A DNA stretch of 36,610 bases from assembly GCF_000090795.2 (NCBI RefSeq), contig NW_003546514.1:16903-53512 (forward strand), written 5' to 3'. Of this stretch, positions 22,872 through 33,630 are shown one piece after another. This DNA is from Amphimedon queenslandica. Lineage: Eukaryota; Porifera; Demospongiae; Haplosclerida; Niphatidae. Below the pieces are notes generated by a model, which was given only the letters and a program-made list of their open reading frames with translations, was not told where the DNA came from and ran no database searches. Position 1 is the first letter of the stretch. Each line of letters begins with the position of its first letter. Both the position numbers and the translations under genes were made by a program.

Positions 22872-22906
<35 letters not shown>

Positions 22907-23324
22907 TACCTGATTGCAATTGATCACCCTTCGGTCAACCATACAACACTATCACCAACATGTGCGTCGCAATAGCCCATCCTCTATCTATGCACAAAAT
23001 GGCTGCTCTTCGTCCCCATCACCCATACCTTATTATATATATTAACACTAATTTCAAACACATTATAACTACCTGAAGTATTGAGCATAACTAGTATCAT
23101 GTGATAGAGCCTCTAAATGATCCTCTTTCCCGACTAAATCGGCAAGTAAGTGAGACAGCATTTCCAGCGCCTTCTTTTAGTGCCTAAAGACTCCTTAACT
23201 CAATCAAGCCTAACTTGAACTGGTCCTTATCTTCTTTGAGAGTAAAATGTAACTCAATTTGGTACCAAAACCCCTCTCTGCCTGCGTTTTCCCTTGAAGA
23301 AGCAACATCATCTAGAGCAGACAT
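22570..23324 (-). pseudogene. Second, partial copy of the 18598-21105 gene
   Basis: The minus strand starts with M-S-A-L-D-D-V-A (ATG 23324-23322), then 'REGFWYQIELHF' and 'KEDKDQF', corresponding to 'REGIWY' and 'KKDKDHF' of the first copy. It reaches the same donor position, 'cttcag|gtag', at 23073. A second exon near 22660-22575 shares 'LPSQYC' with the first copy, and the sequence before it, 'gagcctaaaa.aatattaatgcc', is common to both. A TAG ends the first frame after about 46 codons, and a frame change follows. Exons downstream of the second are missing. Confidence 0.65.
22812..22907. repeat. AAT-type microsatellite
   Basis: About 95 bases of imperfect aat/ata units, the purest part 22872-22902. 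It lies in the intron-like part of the second gene copy, where the first copy (about 20620-20650) has only a short, related AT stretch. The minus-strand poly-isoleucine frame here is a repeat artefact. Confidence 0.9.
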
Positions 23325-23335
23325 TTTTACACATG

Positions 23336-24194
23336 AAAAAAACGGAAGTCACCATGCCCAGGACACCGCCTTTTATACCGCACCTTCTCGTTTAAGTGGC
23401 AGTCATTGTTACTGTTCCATTATGCATAGTGGGTTTAAGGTACTTTATAATTTAATTCATTAATTTTTCATTGTGATATCATGCACTATTTTAAAAAAGA
23501 TGTACTACTAATGCAAATTTCAAATTTTTACCATGCGTGGTTTGACCATTATCAGTCAATAAACTTAGAGGCAGTACAAAGTAATGAAAGAATAGCTTCA
23601 AAACCTGTAGGAACTGTATTTTTGCACACACTGATTAAAAAGATTTTTGTTTTTTGATGCCATCCTATTTTGGACTGCCAGTTGATACTCTTGTTCTACT
23701 GGATTATAGCAATGGGCTTCAATGACTGAACAATAACTATAAAATTTCTATATGCAGCATTTCATCAATTAGCATTAAATTTTTTCTAATTTGTGATGCA
23801 TTTTTACTGTCATTGATGATTTTATTGATTTTATACAACTTTTTGAAAATGAAAGCAGCCTTTCTCACAAAACTAATGAATATCCAATGAATGTTGTTAG
23901 CCACTCTATAATAGAAATTCTGTAATAAATATCATTATACTTATCTATGACTAATGATGAGTTAAGGGAAGTCACATTATTGTATCCATGGAAACCAGGT
24001 GATGATGAAAATTTTTTTGTGACGATAGTTATGAGATAATGATCATTGTGAAGCTTTACCATTTTGCGGATACAGGGCAGACGTGGAGCTGGTACAATAG
24101 TCAACAAAAAGGAGAGCTTCTTTGTTCTTTTATACATCCTCTAATTTGTGAAGCTCAGCAAGCCCAGTGACTGCAGTATATTAGTTATGTGCTA
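23336..24194. other. Spacer between gene copy B2 and block A2
   Basis: AT-rich, with no supported exon. A 90-codon minus-strand frame (23865-24137) shows no family resemblance or splice support. Confidence 0.4.
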
Positions 24195-24690
24195 GCGTTA
24201 CAAAATACGATTCACCCCACTTCTAAATTGCTGCCACAACTTTGCAGCCTTGCTGTACCAAGAAAACGATATGCTTACTAGACTTTACAGAGGGCCTTAC
24301 CTTGACCAGAGGACTCCTTTGGTACGACTAGTGTGGCTCTAAACCTTGTCCGAGATGAAGGTCAAAAATCCAAAAGACGGCCGTTTTGTTCAGCCATCTC
24401 TTTTCATCTTTATCATCAAGTCCTGTCAATCCAGTTGTCGGTCTGTACCTCAATTTTGCTTGGTGATAGAAGGCTAATTCTTACACCATTCTACTCCAAA
24501 TATGCATGCGCAGGTCCCAATTCTTAATGACAATTCTCAAACAAAAAAAGAAGTACTGTCACTGCTGGATTGGGCCCATCTTAGCTGCATGCCGCAATTT
24601 ATTAATAAAGGAAGCATGTGCTCCAAAATTTGGGTGTGTTCGCGTATGCTTAGATCTGCAGCTCTGGAAAAAGAAAGCAAACAAAGCTAT
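24195..24690 (-). pseudogene. Duplicated block A2, second copy of 17812-18305
   Basis: Direct repeat of block A1. This copy keeps an ATG: M-A-E-Q-N-G-R-L-L-D-F then a stop, on the minus strand from about 24399. Downstream, 'ATLVVPKESSGQ' is followed by a donor-like 'caag|gtaagg' and an acceptor-like 'ttggtacag', matching the region that is one open stretch in A1. Both copies are broken in different places. Confidence 0.5.
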
Positions 24691-24823
24691 TTATCAACTG
24701 CAACACTTTGTGGAGGTTTACAGCTAAGAGAATGTATTATTAATCTTGCATACTATTCCTTCATTAAGTGTGTAATGAATTATTTTATTTCAAAAAACAA
24801 ACAATTAATTAAAGTAATGTTAT

Positions 24824-25098
24824 AACAAGTAAATAAAAAACATTAAAAATGGAAATGTAGTAGGATTGAATGAAAAAAAAGTAAAGAAACACAGGTTGCA
24901 CACTGGTGTGGTTAGAAATTCAACACCGCTGCATAAACCTGCAAAGATCATTCCCAAGCACTGGCACCGTGGAGACTTTTTCTTTCATGCAGTAGTGTAG
25001 GATTTTGTACCACACCAGTTTGCAACCTCTTGTTTCTCTACTTTTTCTTCATTCAATCCTACTACTTTTCCATTTTTAATGTTTTTTATATACTTGTT
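24824..25098. mobile_element. Fold-back element (MITE-like), 275 bases
   Basis: The left arm 24824-24912 and right arm 25009-25098 are inverted copies of about 89 bases. Shared pieces include 'aaaaaacattaaaaatgg', 'gtagtaggattgaatg' and 'actggtgtggt' with their complements. The loop is about 96 bases. The terminal bases are 'aacaagta'. I could not fix a target duplication. It contains no coding capacity. Confidence 0.85.
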
Positions 25099-25274
25099 TC
25101 CATTCTTTTTTCTTAAAATAATAAAATTACACTCTGTTATGATTGTGTGGTTAGGTTAATTATATTCAAAATAATCATGTGCGCATAGATTAAAATGGCG
25201 TCAAACCATAAACCCACGCACTGACTGTAGCTGTATTTTGTCTTCCATTTTGTTCTCTGTCCTCGCTTCTTTCT

Positions 25275-25630
25275 GAAACTACCTTTGTGGTTCTTCACAC
25301 AAGCCCAGAAGAGTGATGTGAAAGCCAACTCGAGCACTTCTCTGACTTAGAAGATTATATGGGTGATAGAAGATATAAGAAAGAAGAAAAAATCTGAAAA
25401 ATTTTGCAAAAAAAAAAAAATTATTCTCCAGAAACGCTCCCACTACACTGCTGTCTACTTTAAAGGTACCAGCTGAATCGCTCAGTGAAGGAGATCTCAT
25501 CTAAGCCATTTATAGGCAGGACAACGTAAGATAAAAGAGATATAAGTAGTTGAAAATAATAAAAACGGCTGCCATCTTAAAAAACCAACCTCATCAATCC
25601 GGCATATAGGCTACCGCCTATATAATAATT
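25275..25630 (-). pseudogene. Left half of an inverted duplication carrying a gene 5' fragment
   Basis: The reverse complement of this block resembles 26388-26985. On the minus strand it reads M-R-S-P-S-L-S-D-S-A-G-T-F-K-V-D-S-S-V-V from 25500, then runs into a poly-Phe stretch caused by a T-run. The other half reads M-S-S-P-S-L-N-D-S-P-G-T-F-K-V-E on the plus strand. Outside the frame the halves share 'atctaagccattta', 'aagataaaagag', 'ccatcttaaaaaa' and 'catataggcta'. The product is unknown. Confidence 0.55.
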
Positions 25631-26387
25631 TGATGATAATGTGACTTGACAACAGGATGGATTGCAGGGAAGATGGATACTGTCACTGCTCCTTGAACAA
25701 GGACTTTTGTCAAGACTTATAAATTTCACTTGCCATCAGTATAGTAGACATTCTTTCAGCATATCTATTCACTCAATGTTGTCCCTTACAATGCTTTAAA
25801 TTTAAGGCATAACAATAATAGTTAACTTATTGTTCGAGTAAAACCAACAAATATCACAATTGCAACTAAAGAAATGTTATACATGTTATAAAAAAGTCAA
25901 CACAAACAAGAACATAAAAAATTTAAAAAGAAGATGAAGTCATTGCAAGGTGATCTGTAATTCTCACGTAATAACATTGAAAGTCCAATTTAGAGCAGAA
26001 TTTGTTTCACGAGAGTAGGATTTTCATTTTGTATTTCTGTTGGTCGTTTGGAATCCTACTTCATCTTGTTTTTTAAAAATTTTTATGCTTCTGTATAGAC
26101 TATGTTCCGGTGAGCTAAAGTTAGAGTTCGTCATTAATGGAACTGGTCACAATGCATAAAACAGTATGTGCAGTGGGCTGCCTACATTTCTCTCACTGAG
26201 TGACAACTGATTTGAGAGTTGAGATGGAACTGCTAAGTAACAAGTGATAAGAATCTGGCTACAGTTAATGCTATAGTAAATTTCCAGGATTAGCTGAATG
26301 TATATTTTGATTCATAAATTGGCTAGAGACAACGTTGATAACAATTTCAATGCACATTATTGGTGAACTGACCATAAGACCAAACCA
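25631..26387. other. Central spacer of the inverted duplication
   Basis: About 760 bases between the two inverted halves. No exon, repeat or terminal motif was recognised. Confidence 0.4.
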
Positions 26388-26985
26388 TTGATACAGGCGT
26401 TAGCCTATATGTAGGGTTGAGGTTGATTTTTTAAGATGGTGACTAAATTTATAAATGTGACCATAATTGACAAAAGGTACCTTATGGCAGATTTTAAAAT
26501 TCATCATTATAATGAAAAATATCAACCTGTGAGTGCACTGTTAGACAATCATTAATTCTATAAGTTACACAGTAACTTTTTGCATCCTCTGGAGTAATTT
26601 CATGATAAATGAAGCTCAGTAAGTTGGATTTTTGAGGCTATAAAGACCAATTTTCCTATCCGACATAAGGTACCTTTTGTCAATTATGGTCACAAATTTC
26701 AAATGATTATAACTCTTTTATCTTACCTTGAACGGCCTTATAATAAATGGCTTAGATGAGTTCTCCATCACTGAATGATTCTCCTGGTACCTTTAAAGTG
26801 GAACGCAATGTAGTGTGAGCAATTCTGAATAATAAGCCCTAATTCAAATTTCTAAAAAATTTTTCAGACTTCTTTCTTTCATCTTATTCAATACACCCGA
26901 TAATCTTTCAAACTATAAAACAGCTCAAGGTGACTTTCACATCATTCCTTGCAGCGTGAGTCAAGACTACAAAAGTACTTTCCAT
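26388..26985 (+). pseudogene. Right half of the inverted duplication, split by a MITE
   Basis: Partner of 25275-25630. It is longer because a 239-base MITE sits at 26456-26694; with that removed, the two halves align continuously around 'ttgaaa'. The plus-strand frame 'SSPSLNDSPGTFKVERNVV' (from about 26759) ends at TGA. The block extends to about 26985, where 'gatgtgaaagtcacc' in complement matches 'gatgtgaaagccaac' of the left half. Confidence 0.55.
26456..26694. mobile_element. MITE with perfect 30-base terminal inverted repeats
   Basis: 26456-26485 is exactly the complement of 26665-26694, starting 'tgtgaccataattgac'. The interior is 179 bases of noncoding AT-rich sequence. The flanks suggest a short 'aaat' duplication, which is not conclusive. 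The uninterrupted partner copy near 25545 confirms it is an insertion. The superfamily is uncertain. Confidence 0.88.
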
Positions 26986-27604
26986 ATCTTGATCCATGCA
27001 GTACAATTATAAACTTGTTTTTTGGGTGTGATATCACCGCTCATTAAGATTAGTCACCATTTTGAAACTTAATGTGCATGCTCAGAGTTGCCATAGTGAC
27101 TGATCTGGATGAATTTGCTCCATTCTTATCTTTCTCTGCATGCTTGTTTAGCTGTGCACAGACTAAGAGATTACTAGTTCTTTTAAGAGCTAATAGGTAA
27201 AATATTGTAAAATAGTTATATCAAACGAAGATTTCTTAATTACAGAGGGAAATATAATCTTTCAGAGCGGTCAGAGTGATACATTACTTTAAGAGTTGCT
27301 CAGTTTTGTGACAAGTTTCGGCATCTGTACTTAAGCCAGAGCACTAGAATTCAGCATATTGTGTTACAGTCCTGGTATTGGATAGTGAGATAAGTCTATA
27401 CAGTTACTTTTAAAATGATAAGCTGTAGTTTACTTGTAGCTTGAATCCTGCACCTAAAAGGTTAAAGTCCTTAAAGTATTCTAAACAGTATGTTCTCAAA
27501 ACCCTATAAAGAAAAATTGACACATGTCCAGAAATTGCAGGTCAGCATCCATATACTATTCCACATTTGATGCACACTTCTGTAAACTATCTTTTAAAAT
27601 TGCA
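26986..27604. other. Spacer upstream of the 27605 gene
   Basis: No coding exon or repeat was recognised. The promoter of the following gene is expected here, but I see no distinctive element. Confidence 0.35.
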
Positions 27605-30085
27605 ATGGCTGAGCAAGAAGAAGCTGAATGGCCGAGGTATTGAGAATAGTCTTGTGCTTCATGAAAGTATAAGCCATTATTCCGCTTTCTCATTATCATG
27701 TTTACTCTTATGTCTAGGTTGATGGCTATTAAAAGTTACTAAAGCTTGGGCTGAGACTGACACTGAGGCCATTGAAGCAGGACTGTCTGTGAGCCCAGTA
27801 CTTAACGTGCTTACCAAAAAAGAAGGCTATAAAAAGCACTTACTAGGCCTTTTTTATGTTACATATAGTGTTTTCTACAAATGAACTGTGATTTTTCTTC
27901 CTTCTGTTTTTGTTTCTTTAAGTGTTCATCTTTTGTTTTAGAACTACACATTGGGCATACAATGCCATTCTTTTGATACCTAGCTTACCTTATTATAGCC
28001 TGTTTCTGCTGTTAAGCTGGCCATTGATTGCCACGCTGCTATCTATGTTTACATTCAAGAGACAAGCGCTATTGAGTATATCCAGCTGTATACCCGGTGG
28101 AAGTAATGTCTAAAGTTTGCATTGAAAGCATAACTGGTCTAGATAAAAGGCAGGGAAGCCAAGTTAATGAAGATGTGGTTTGCACCCTTAGGCTCGAAGC
28201 TAAAATATTGATGGACTGGAAGTACTACTTCAACCAAGGCAAAGCAAGCTCTTATGTTTCCCAGCTGAATGAAAATATTAAAGGAAAATTTGTACAAATA
28301 GCTACTAATAGATCTGACAAGTTGGAAAGTCGACTTAGCAAAAAGGCAGGGGAAATAAATACTCAATTGAGGAAAAGAACAAGAAACTGTGGGGCCATAC
28401 TTAAGACACAAGATCGTTTCAAAGTAACAAATGATGAAGCTAAACGTTAAGGAAATTGAAGAGAAATGTAGGTAAAATACATTCATGATCATTAAATTGA
28501 TTACTGTTCTTATACAGAAACAGATGGTGACAAGTCACATTCAAATTGAAGAGCTGAAACACAAACAACCAGCTGCGTTCAATAAAGGGAAGTCATATCA
28601 TGATGTTGATGAAAGGCAAAAGAGAAGGAAAGTGACTGCTATCAAGGAGAGCAGATAAAATGCACTGACTTTTATTACATCATGTGAAATCGATTTTACT
28701 GACATCACCAAAAATGCAAGAAGACATCATCATCAACTTTGATAATGAAAATCCAACATCACTAGCACTGGAATCATCATTGGATTTAACATCTTTGCCA
28801 CTTGCAACATCTTCAGAGTCAACATCACCACTACACAAGTTTACCATCTGATCAGTCCATACCAGTAACACCTTTGTCATCTTCATCAATTCTTTCTGTA
28901 CGGAACCAACATCAGCACTAATTCTCTATTTACTTGACAAATATGTTGAGTTCTATCACAAGCTTTCAATTGTTAACAAATCCTTTCCTCACTCCCACAG
29001 AATTAAATACCTAAGACAATTGTCAAACAGTGTTCCATGTATTCGTTTATTGTCACCCTATTGTGGGTGCCATAGGCCATTTGAAAGTGCATTAAAAGGC
29101 TTTGTTTAGGCTAGGAGTAGAAATCACTTCACCTATGGAAGTAAAATTAAGTGATGGTCCACCATTTTACAGGTCCACCTCGTACATCTTGCTTTCTTAC
29201 TCTTTGCCATCTATTAACCCTTCCTCATACTCTGCTGCAGGTAAAACGTGCATAATTCATACGTATGTACTGTATGTATGTACATACATATACATGTATG
29301 TATGTACAGGTACATGTATGTACATAAATGCATGTACATATATAAGTATGTACTGTATGTATGTATGTATACATACATAGTTATGTATGTATGTGTACGT
29401 ATGTATGTGTATGTCCATGTATGTATCTACATACATGTACATATTTGTATGTACATGTATTTGAGTAAGTACATGTATGTAAGTATGTATTTAGTATGTA
29501 TACACCATTAAGGTACACATACTATTGGGATATTGCAAGGGGCAGAAAATTATGACAATAAAAATGGCTTTTCTGCTTTGCTTGAGGAAGTGAATCATAT
29601 GATCGACTTGGAGTCATTAGAATCAATGGTAGTGGCTACAATACAATTATTGTCACAGGTGGGGACTATAAGGTGAAATATTATAATACTGTATTTCTAA
29701 TTTCACACATTTTATTATAGTTACTTCTACTGATATATGGATTAAATGCAGCACAGTCTAATTATTCTTGCCAATTCTGCCACATGAAGAAAGATAAAAG
29801 GTTAGTTATTTTTGTGCGTTCGACGTGGTAATCTTTCAAATTATTCTTGTAGGTATGACACTTTATAGCAACACAGCATTGTCAGACACAAACACTATCT
29901 ACCATTGGTAAATGCTTGACATCTTCTACAAAGAAATTTGGTGTTGTACACAATTCTTTATTTAATATTGAATCAGATTAGGTAAATTAGAGCTATATTA
30001 ATTTGACGATACTTTATTATGCTCCTTCAGGTCATTACTGACAAACTACATCCGTTTTTAAGAATTAGATGTTCTAATTTATAAC
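27605..30085 (+). pseudogene. Decayed multi-exon gene of a multicopy, transposase-like animal family
   Basis: A first exon starts M-A-E-Q-E-E-A-E-W-P-R (27605-27636, donor 'gag|gtat'). Later pieces: 'KVTKAWAETDTEAIEAGLSV' (27730-27850); a helical stretch (28088-28450) with 'DWKYYFNQGKASSYV'; 'KGKSYHDVDERQKRRKV' (28587-28637); a Ser/Thr-rich linker near 28750; 'GPPFYRSTSYILLSYSLPSI' up to the donor at 29241; 'TIGILQGAENYDNKNGF' (29513-29620); 'TIIVTGGDYK' ending at 29672; 'LNAAQSNYSCQFCHMKKDKR' within 29721-29800; and 'HNSLFNIESD' with 'LHPFLRIR' (to 30085). The order G-D-G, G-G-D-Y-K, C-x-x-C-x-x-K is a conserved set I know from a multicopy, unnamed animal family, and it resembles a DDE core with a CxxC insertion. 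Disruptions: stops after 'LHKFTI' and 'RYDTL', and frame changes near 28425 and 29620. It is probably dead. Confidence 0.6.
29259..29505. repeat. tacatgta / gtatgtat satellite in an intron
   Basis: About 245 bases built from palindromic 'tacatgta' and 'gtatgtatgtac' words. It lies inside the intron that follows the donor at 29241 and precedes the acceptor at 29511-29512. The Tyr/Met/Cys-rich frames in both strands are artefacts of the repeat. Confidence 0.92.
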
Positions 30086-31444
30086 TTAGTATTTGCAGCA
30101 GTGACATACGACCATAACAGTTTAACAAGAAGCATGCACTACTGTAGAAATAGTATTGTTACGACTCTCCATCTCCCTGGTCAATTCTTTTCTCCTTCCC
30201 TCCCCTCCTCAACTCCCAATTCTAACTATATCATTCGACTCAAGCAGTACGTGAGTACATTACATGCTAGTCTTACTCGTACTCAGAATACTGGTGATTT
30301 ATTTATAGACACCTCTCTCGACTACTCAATATGTCTTCGTTTGTAGAGATGCAGTTAAGAGGCCCTTGCAACAACCATACGATGTCCCATTTTGAGTATT
30401 TCTCGCTGAGATAAATAATTTTTCTCTTAGTTATCAATGGTCAGAGCGATACTGTCAGTATACATTAATTAAAGACTGCTCATAATTCATTCTTCAAATT
30501 CTACTACTACTACTACTGACAACGATGCTCCTAACACTCCTATTATTAATCATACTGCTACTGTGCCTACTACTTGCACTCCTGTCACACGTCACACATA
30601 CTTCTTTAGGATGCCAAGTTCGTTTTCCCTCTTGTCTCAATTTCTAAGGCATTGTTACACTCAAGGGGGACTACTGGAGTGGATGGTTAACTGTTATTAC
30701 AGTTGTTATTACGATTATTATTATTATTATTATCATCGTTACAACTACTGTTATAATTATTTCTCTCTCATGTTAGTATCTTTTCTTTGTAACAGTTTTG
30801 TCCTTTGTTTTTGTGATCAAAGAGAATCTTGTTGGCCTTTGTGTGATTCCTCACGGTCAATAGGCTGGAGTTGATCTATAGCCATCTCATTTTAGCACTC
30901 TTGTAACTTGGTATTACCAACAACTTCGGTGATACCACTTTAGTATGTACGTTTCAAAAACAAAAAGTATTATAAATACATTTTTGGATGCTCTTTGACG
31001 TCAGCAATACTAATAGGCTTGTAATAGCAAAGGATATTCACTAACACAAAAGATGTTACAAGTTTCTATACAACTCTTGCTCACCAGTTGCTTGAAGGCT
31101 ATTGTTCAAAGAAAACTAGAGATTGAAAGTCAACTGTTACTCAATGCATTACTAAAAGATGTTGAGGAGCGTATTATCCTGTACTAGAAGATGGAAGACA
31201 ACATTGGTGTCATTACTGTTATTACAAGGAATCGCAAGACATTGAAAATTGCACAGTAATAATTGCAATCTATTCCCTTGGCAAAAGGGATGCAACATTG
31301 TGTTTCATTCTATATCACACAAAGTACATGTAATTTACTCCCATCAAATGGTCCATACTGTAAACACTACATACATGTATATGATACACTTACTCTCTTA
31401 CTCCTCACTACCTCTCTCACTCATCACTTCCTTACGGTCACTCA
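30086..31444. other. Region without a recognised gene
   Basis: It contains a short tac/act run (30501-30519) and a tta/att run (30712-30735). A Thr/Pro-rich open stretch around 30520-30600 and an 81-codon frame at 30101-30346 have no splice support and no family I recognise. Confidence 0.4.
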
Positions 31445-31945
31445 CTACAAAACTCCCTCACTGGTAACTCACTAGCACACTCCCTCACAAGCAAACTCCC
31501 TTTCTGCCTTACTTTGCTACATGGTTACTCACTGCCTTGCTCATTGTCATTGGTCTCTCACTCCCTCTGTCACTGGTCTCTCACTTCCTTGCTCACTCTG
31601 TCACTTGGTCTCTCACTGCCTGGCTCCCCCTGCCTCTGGTCACTCACTCCTGTCTCACTCTGTCACAGGTAACTCACTCCCTGGCTCACTATCACTGGTC
31701 ACTCCTCCCTTGCTCACTGTGTCACTCACTCCCTCGCTCACTGTGTCACTGGTCACTCACTCAATTCCTCCCTGTCCTGCTGGTAACTCACTCCCTGGCT
31801 CACTCTGTCACTGGTCTTTCACTCCCTGGCTTGCTTTGTGACTGGTCAATCACTCCCTTGCTCACTCTGTCACTGGTCACTCACTCCATGGCTCACTCTG
31901 TCACTGGTTAATCACTCCCTGGCTGGTAACTCACTCTACTCACAC
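31445..31945. repeat. Minisatellite of TCACTCCCTGGCTCACTCTG-type units
   Basis: Roughly 500 bases of imperfect units of about 20-32 bases combining 'tcactccctggctcact', 'ctgtcactggt' and 'gtaactcactcc'. The plus strand is strongly C/T-rich. All three plus-strand frames stay open over long stretches and give repetitive Leu/Ser/His/Pro peptides. That is expected of the composition and is not evidence of a gene. Confidence 0.93.
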
Positions 31946-32272
31946 TTTACTTGTCTCACCACTTATGAATTCCCATTGTCTAACTCCCATCACTTGTCTC
32001 ATGACTTTACACACTCATCATCACTTCGAAAACTCATCGTCATTGTATCATCATCACCATTGTATCAACCGGTTCTTTCAGAGCCATCACTCAACAAAGG
32101 ATTTCTCACTACTAAAAAATGTACAATAATTCTTATTGTTCTTACTGTTCCCTTTTTCTCGTGTCTTGAGTGCTTGCACAGTCTAAATAATAATACTTGT
32201 AAGGTAATATAAATAGTAATTATATATGCATTTTCATGCGACAACTTTGATGCTGCTTTTAATAAATAAGAG

Positions 32273-33222
32273 GTTGATGGAAGTGGAGAGCTACATGTGT
32301 TGCTTTCGTGATCATTGCCGAAGCGTGAAGGTCAAAGGAATGAAAAAAAACGAGGATTTCAAAAATTTTTACGAAAGGACTGTGACATATTGCTTGAGCT
32401 AAAGAATGAGCAATGGAGTGGGGATTGTACTGACCTGACTGATGAGAGGAACACAGGACAAAAGTGTTTTAAGAAAGGACAAGTCGTAAATTAACTTTAG
32501 ATGGTATATGCATGTAACTATTTATAGGTGTGGCACTTGGGTATAGTGATTAAGTTCCTTGTTGTCTAGGATTTGTTCAAGAAAAGCTCGTCATTGTATT
32601 CAAAGATATTGACACCAAGCCCAACACAAGCCAAAAAGGGTTAGCCCACTGTTCCTATATTCATTTAAAAGCGGCGGTTTGGGTTCTAGATGAAAATTTG
32701 ATCAAAATGAGTCCAGTCTCTCTACCACTGTCCCAGATAAGTGCAAGAAGAAAACGCTTAACGTCATCTGGTAGATCAGTATATTTGCAAATTTGCCGAT
32801 TATCATCATTAATGTCAAGCATTCCTAAAGGCAAAAAGTGCACGCTACTAAAAAATGGTGAACTTAATAATTATATTGTACGGTAACTATCTTTTGACAA
32901 GATTAAAGCTGCTATTACAGGGCCATTGGAAGAAAATTGGGAAGGGCATGGAGTGTTTCCGCACACGGAATAATTTGGTGACCTAATTAGTTATTTATTA
33001 GGAGTGTGGACAATTAATTATCTCAATTTTATTGTTATTTTCAAGGTTATTATTGATTTTATAAAAGTAAAGCTTGGAAAGAATCGTGTACTAGTTTGGT
33101 TTTACCAAAAGAGTGCTGTGGGAGTCGCAGGGAGGTCGGGCAAACTCAAAGAAGAGTTGCTGCTACTACTACAAGCTGTGCTGATGTCTGATACTGAGGG
33201 GTTGTCTGGTTTTAATTAATTA
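32273..33222 (+). pseudogene. Remnant of an unknown spliced gene, upstream part
   Basis: Three protein-like stretches lie in one orientation. 32273-32491 reads 'EVDGSGELHVLLS', stop, then 'KRGFQKFLRKDCDILLELKN' and 'SGDCTDLTDERNTGQKC', ending at a donor-like 'gtc|gtaaat'. After the acceptor 'ttgtctag' (32570), a frame stays open for about 104 codons with 'FVQEKLVIVFKDIDTKPNTS' and 'KAAVWVLDENLI'. It meets TAA at 32882 and continues in frame through 'SFDKIKAAITGPLEENWEGH' to 32970. After 'ttttcaag' (33044), 'VWFYQKSAVGVAGRSGKLKE' runs to 'GLSGFN' and a stop at 33222. No family recognised. The internal stops suggest decay. Confidence 0.4.
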
Positions 33223-33630
33223 AAAATTGATTTACTCCTATAACGTCATGGTCATGGCTGTGGCCACCGTAGTAGTTCCTACGGCCCTGTATTAATGGAA
33301 CTTTTCATCACTTTTCCAGTCAATGGGATTATTTAGAGAGTGAGCAAGGTTGTCAATAGAGCTGATCAGAGGACCAATCTCCTTTTGGTGTTGTACTCTG
33401 TTTTAAAACAAGATGTATTTCATTGTTGATAGAGAAATAAAGTATAATGATTGTATGATTCTCATTTCTGCACATTGTATGTGTCAGTTACTTCTAGTAG
33501 TGCTACTTCTATACAGTAAAATCTGCAGATAAGATACACATACACAACCTATTTAGGTGCATATTTTCAATGTTGAAAAAGATTAAGAAAAGGTAATGTT
33601 TACATGTAACTTCTTGTTGTGCATAAAATT

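Noticed and set aside
22706-22942. Poly-isoleucine/tyrosine minus-strand frame
   Set aside because: It is the translation of the AAT microsatellite.
29102-29511. Tyr/Met/Cys-rich frames on both strands
   Set aside because: Only the first part (to 29240) is a believable exon. The rest is translation of the tacatgta array.
31521-32212. Three overlapping plus-strand frames of 106-124 codons
   Set aside because: They are produced by the minisatellite; all three frames are equally repetitive.
32661-32843. Minus-strand frame reading 'DINDDNRQICKYTDLPDDVK'
   Set aside because: It looks protein-like, and 'gcctttag' could be an acceptor, but the plus strand is open much further through the same bases. 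Without transcripts I kept the plus-strand reading.
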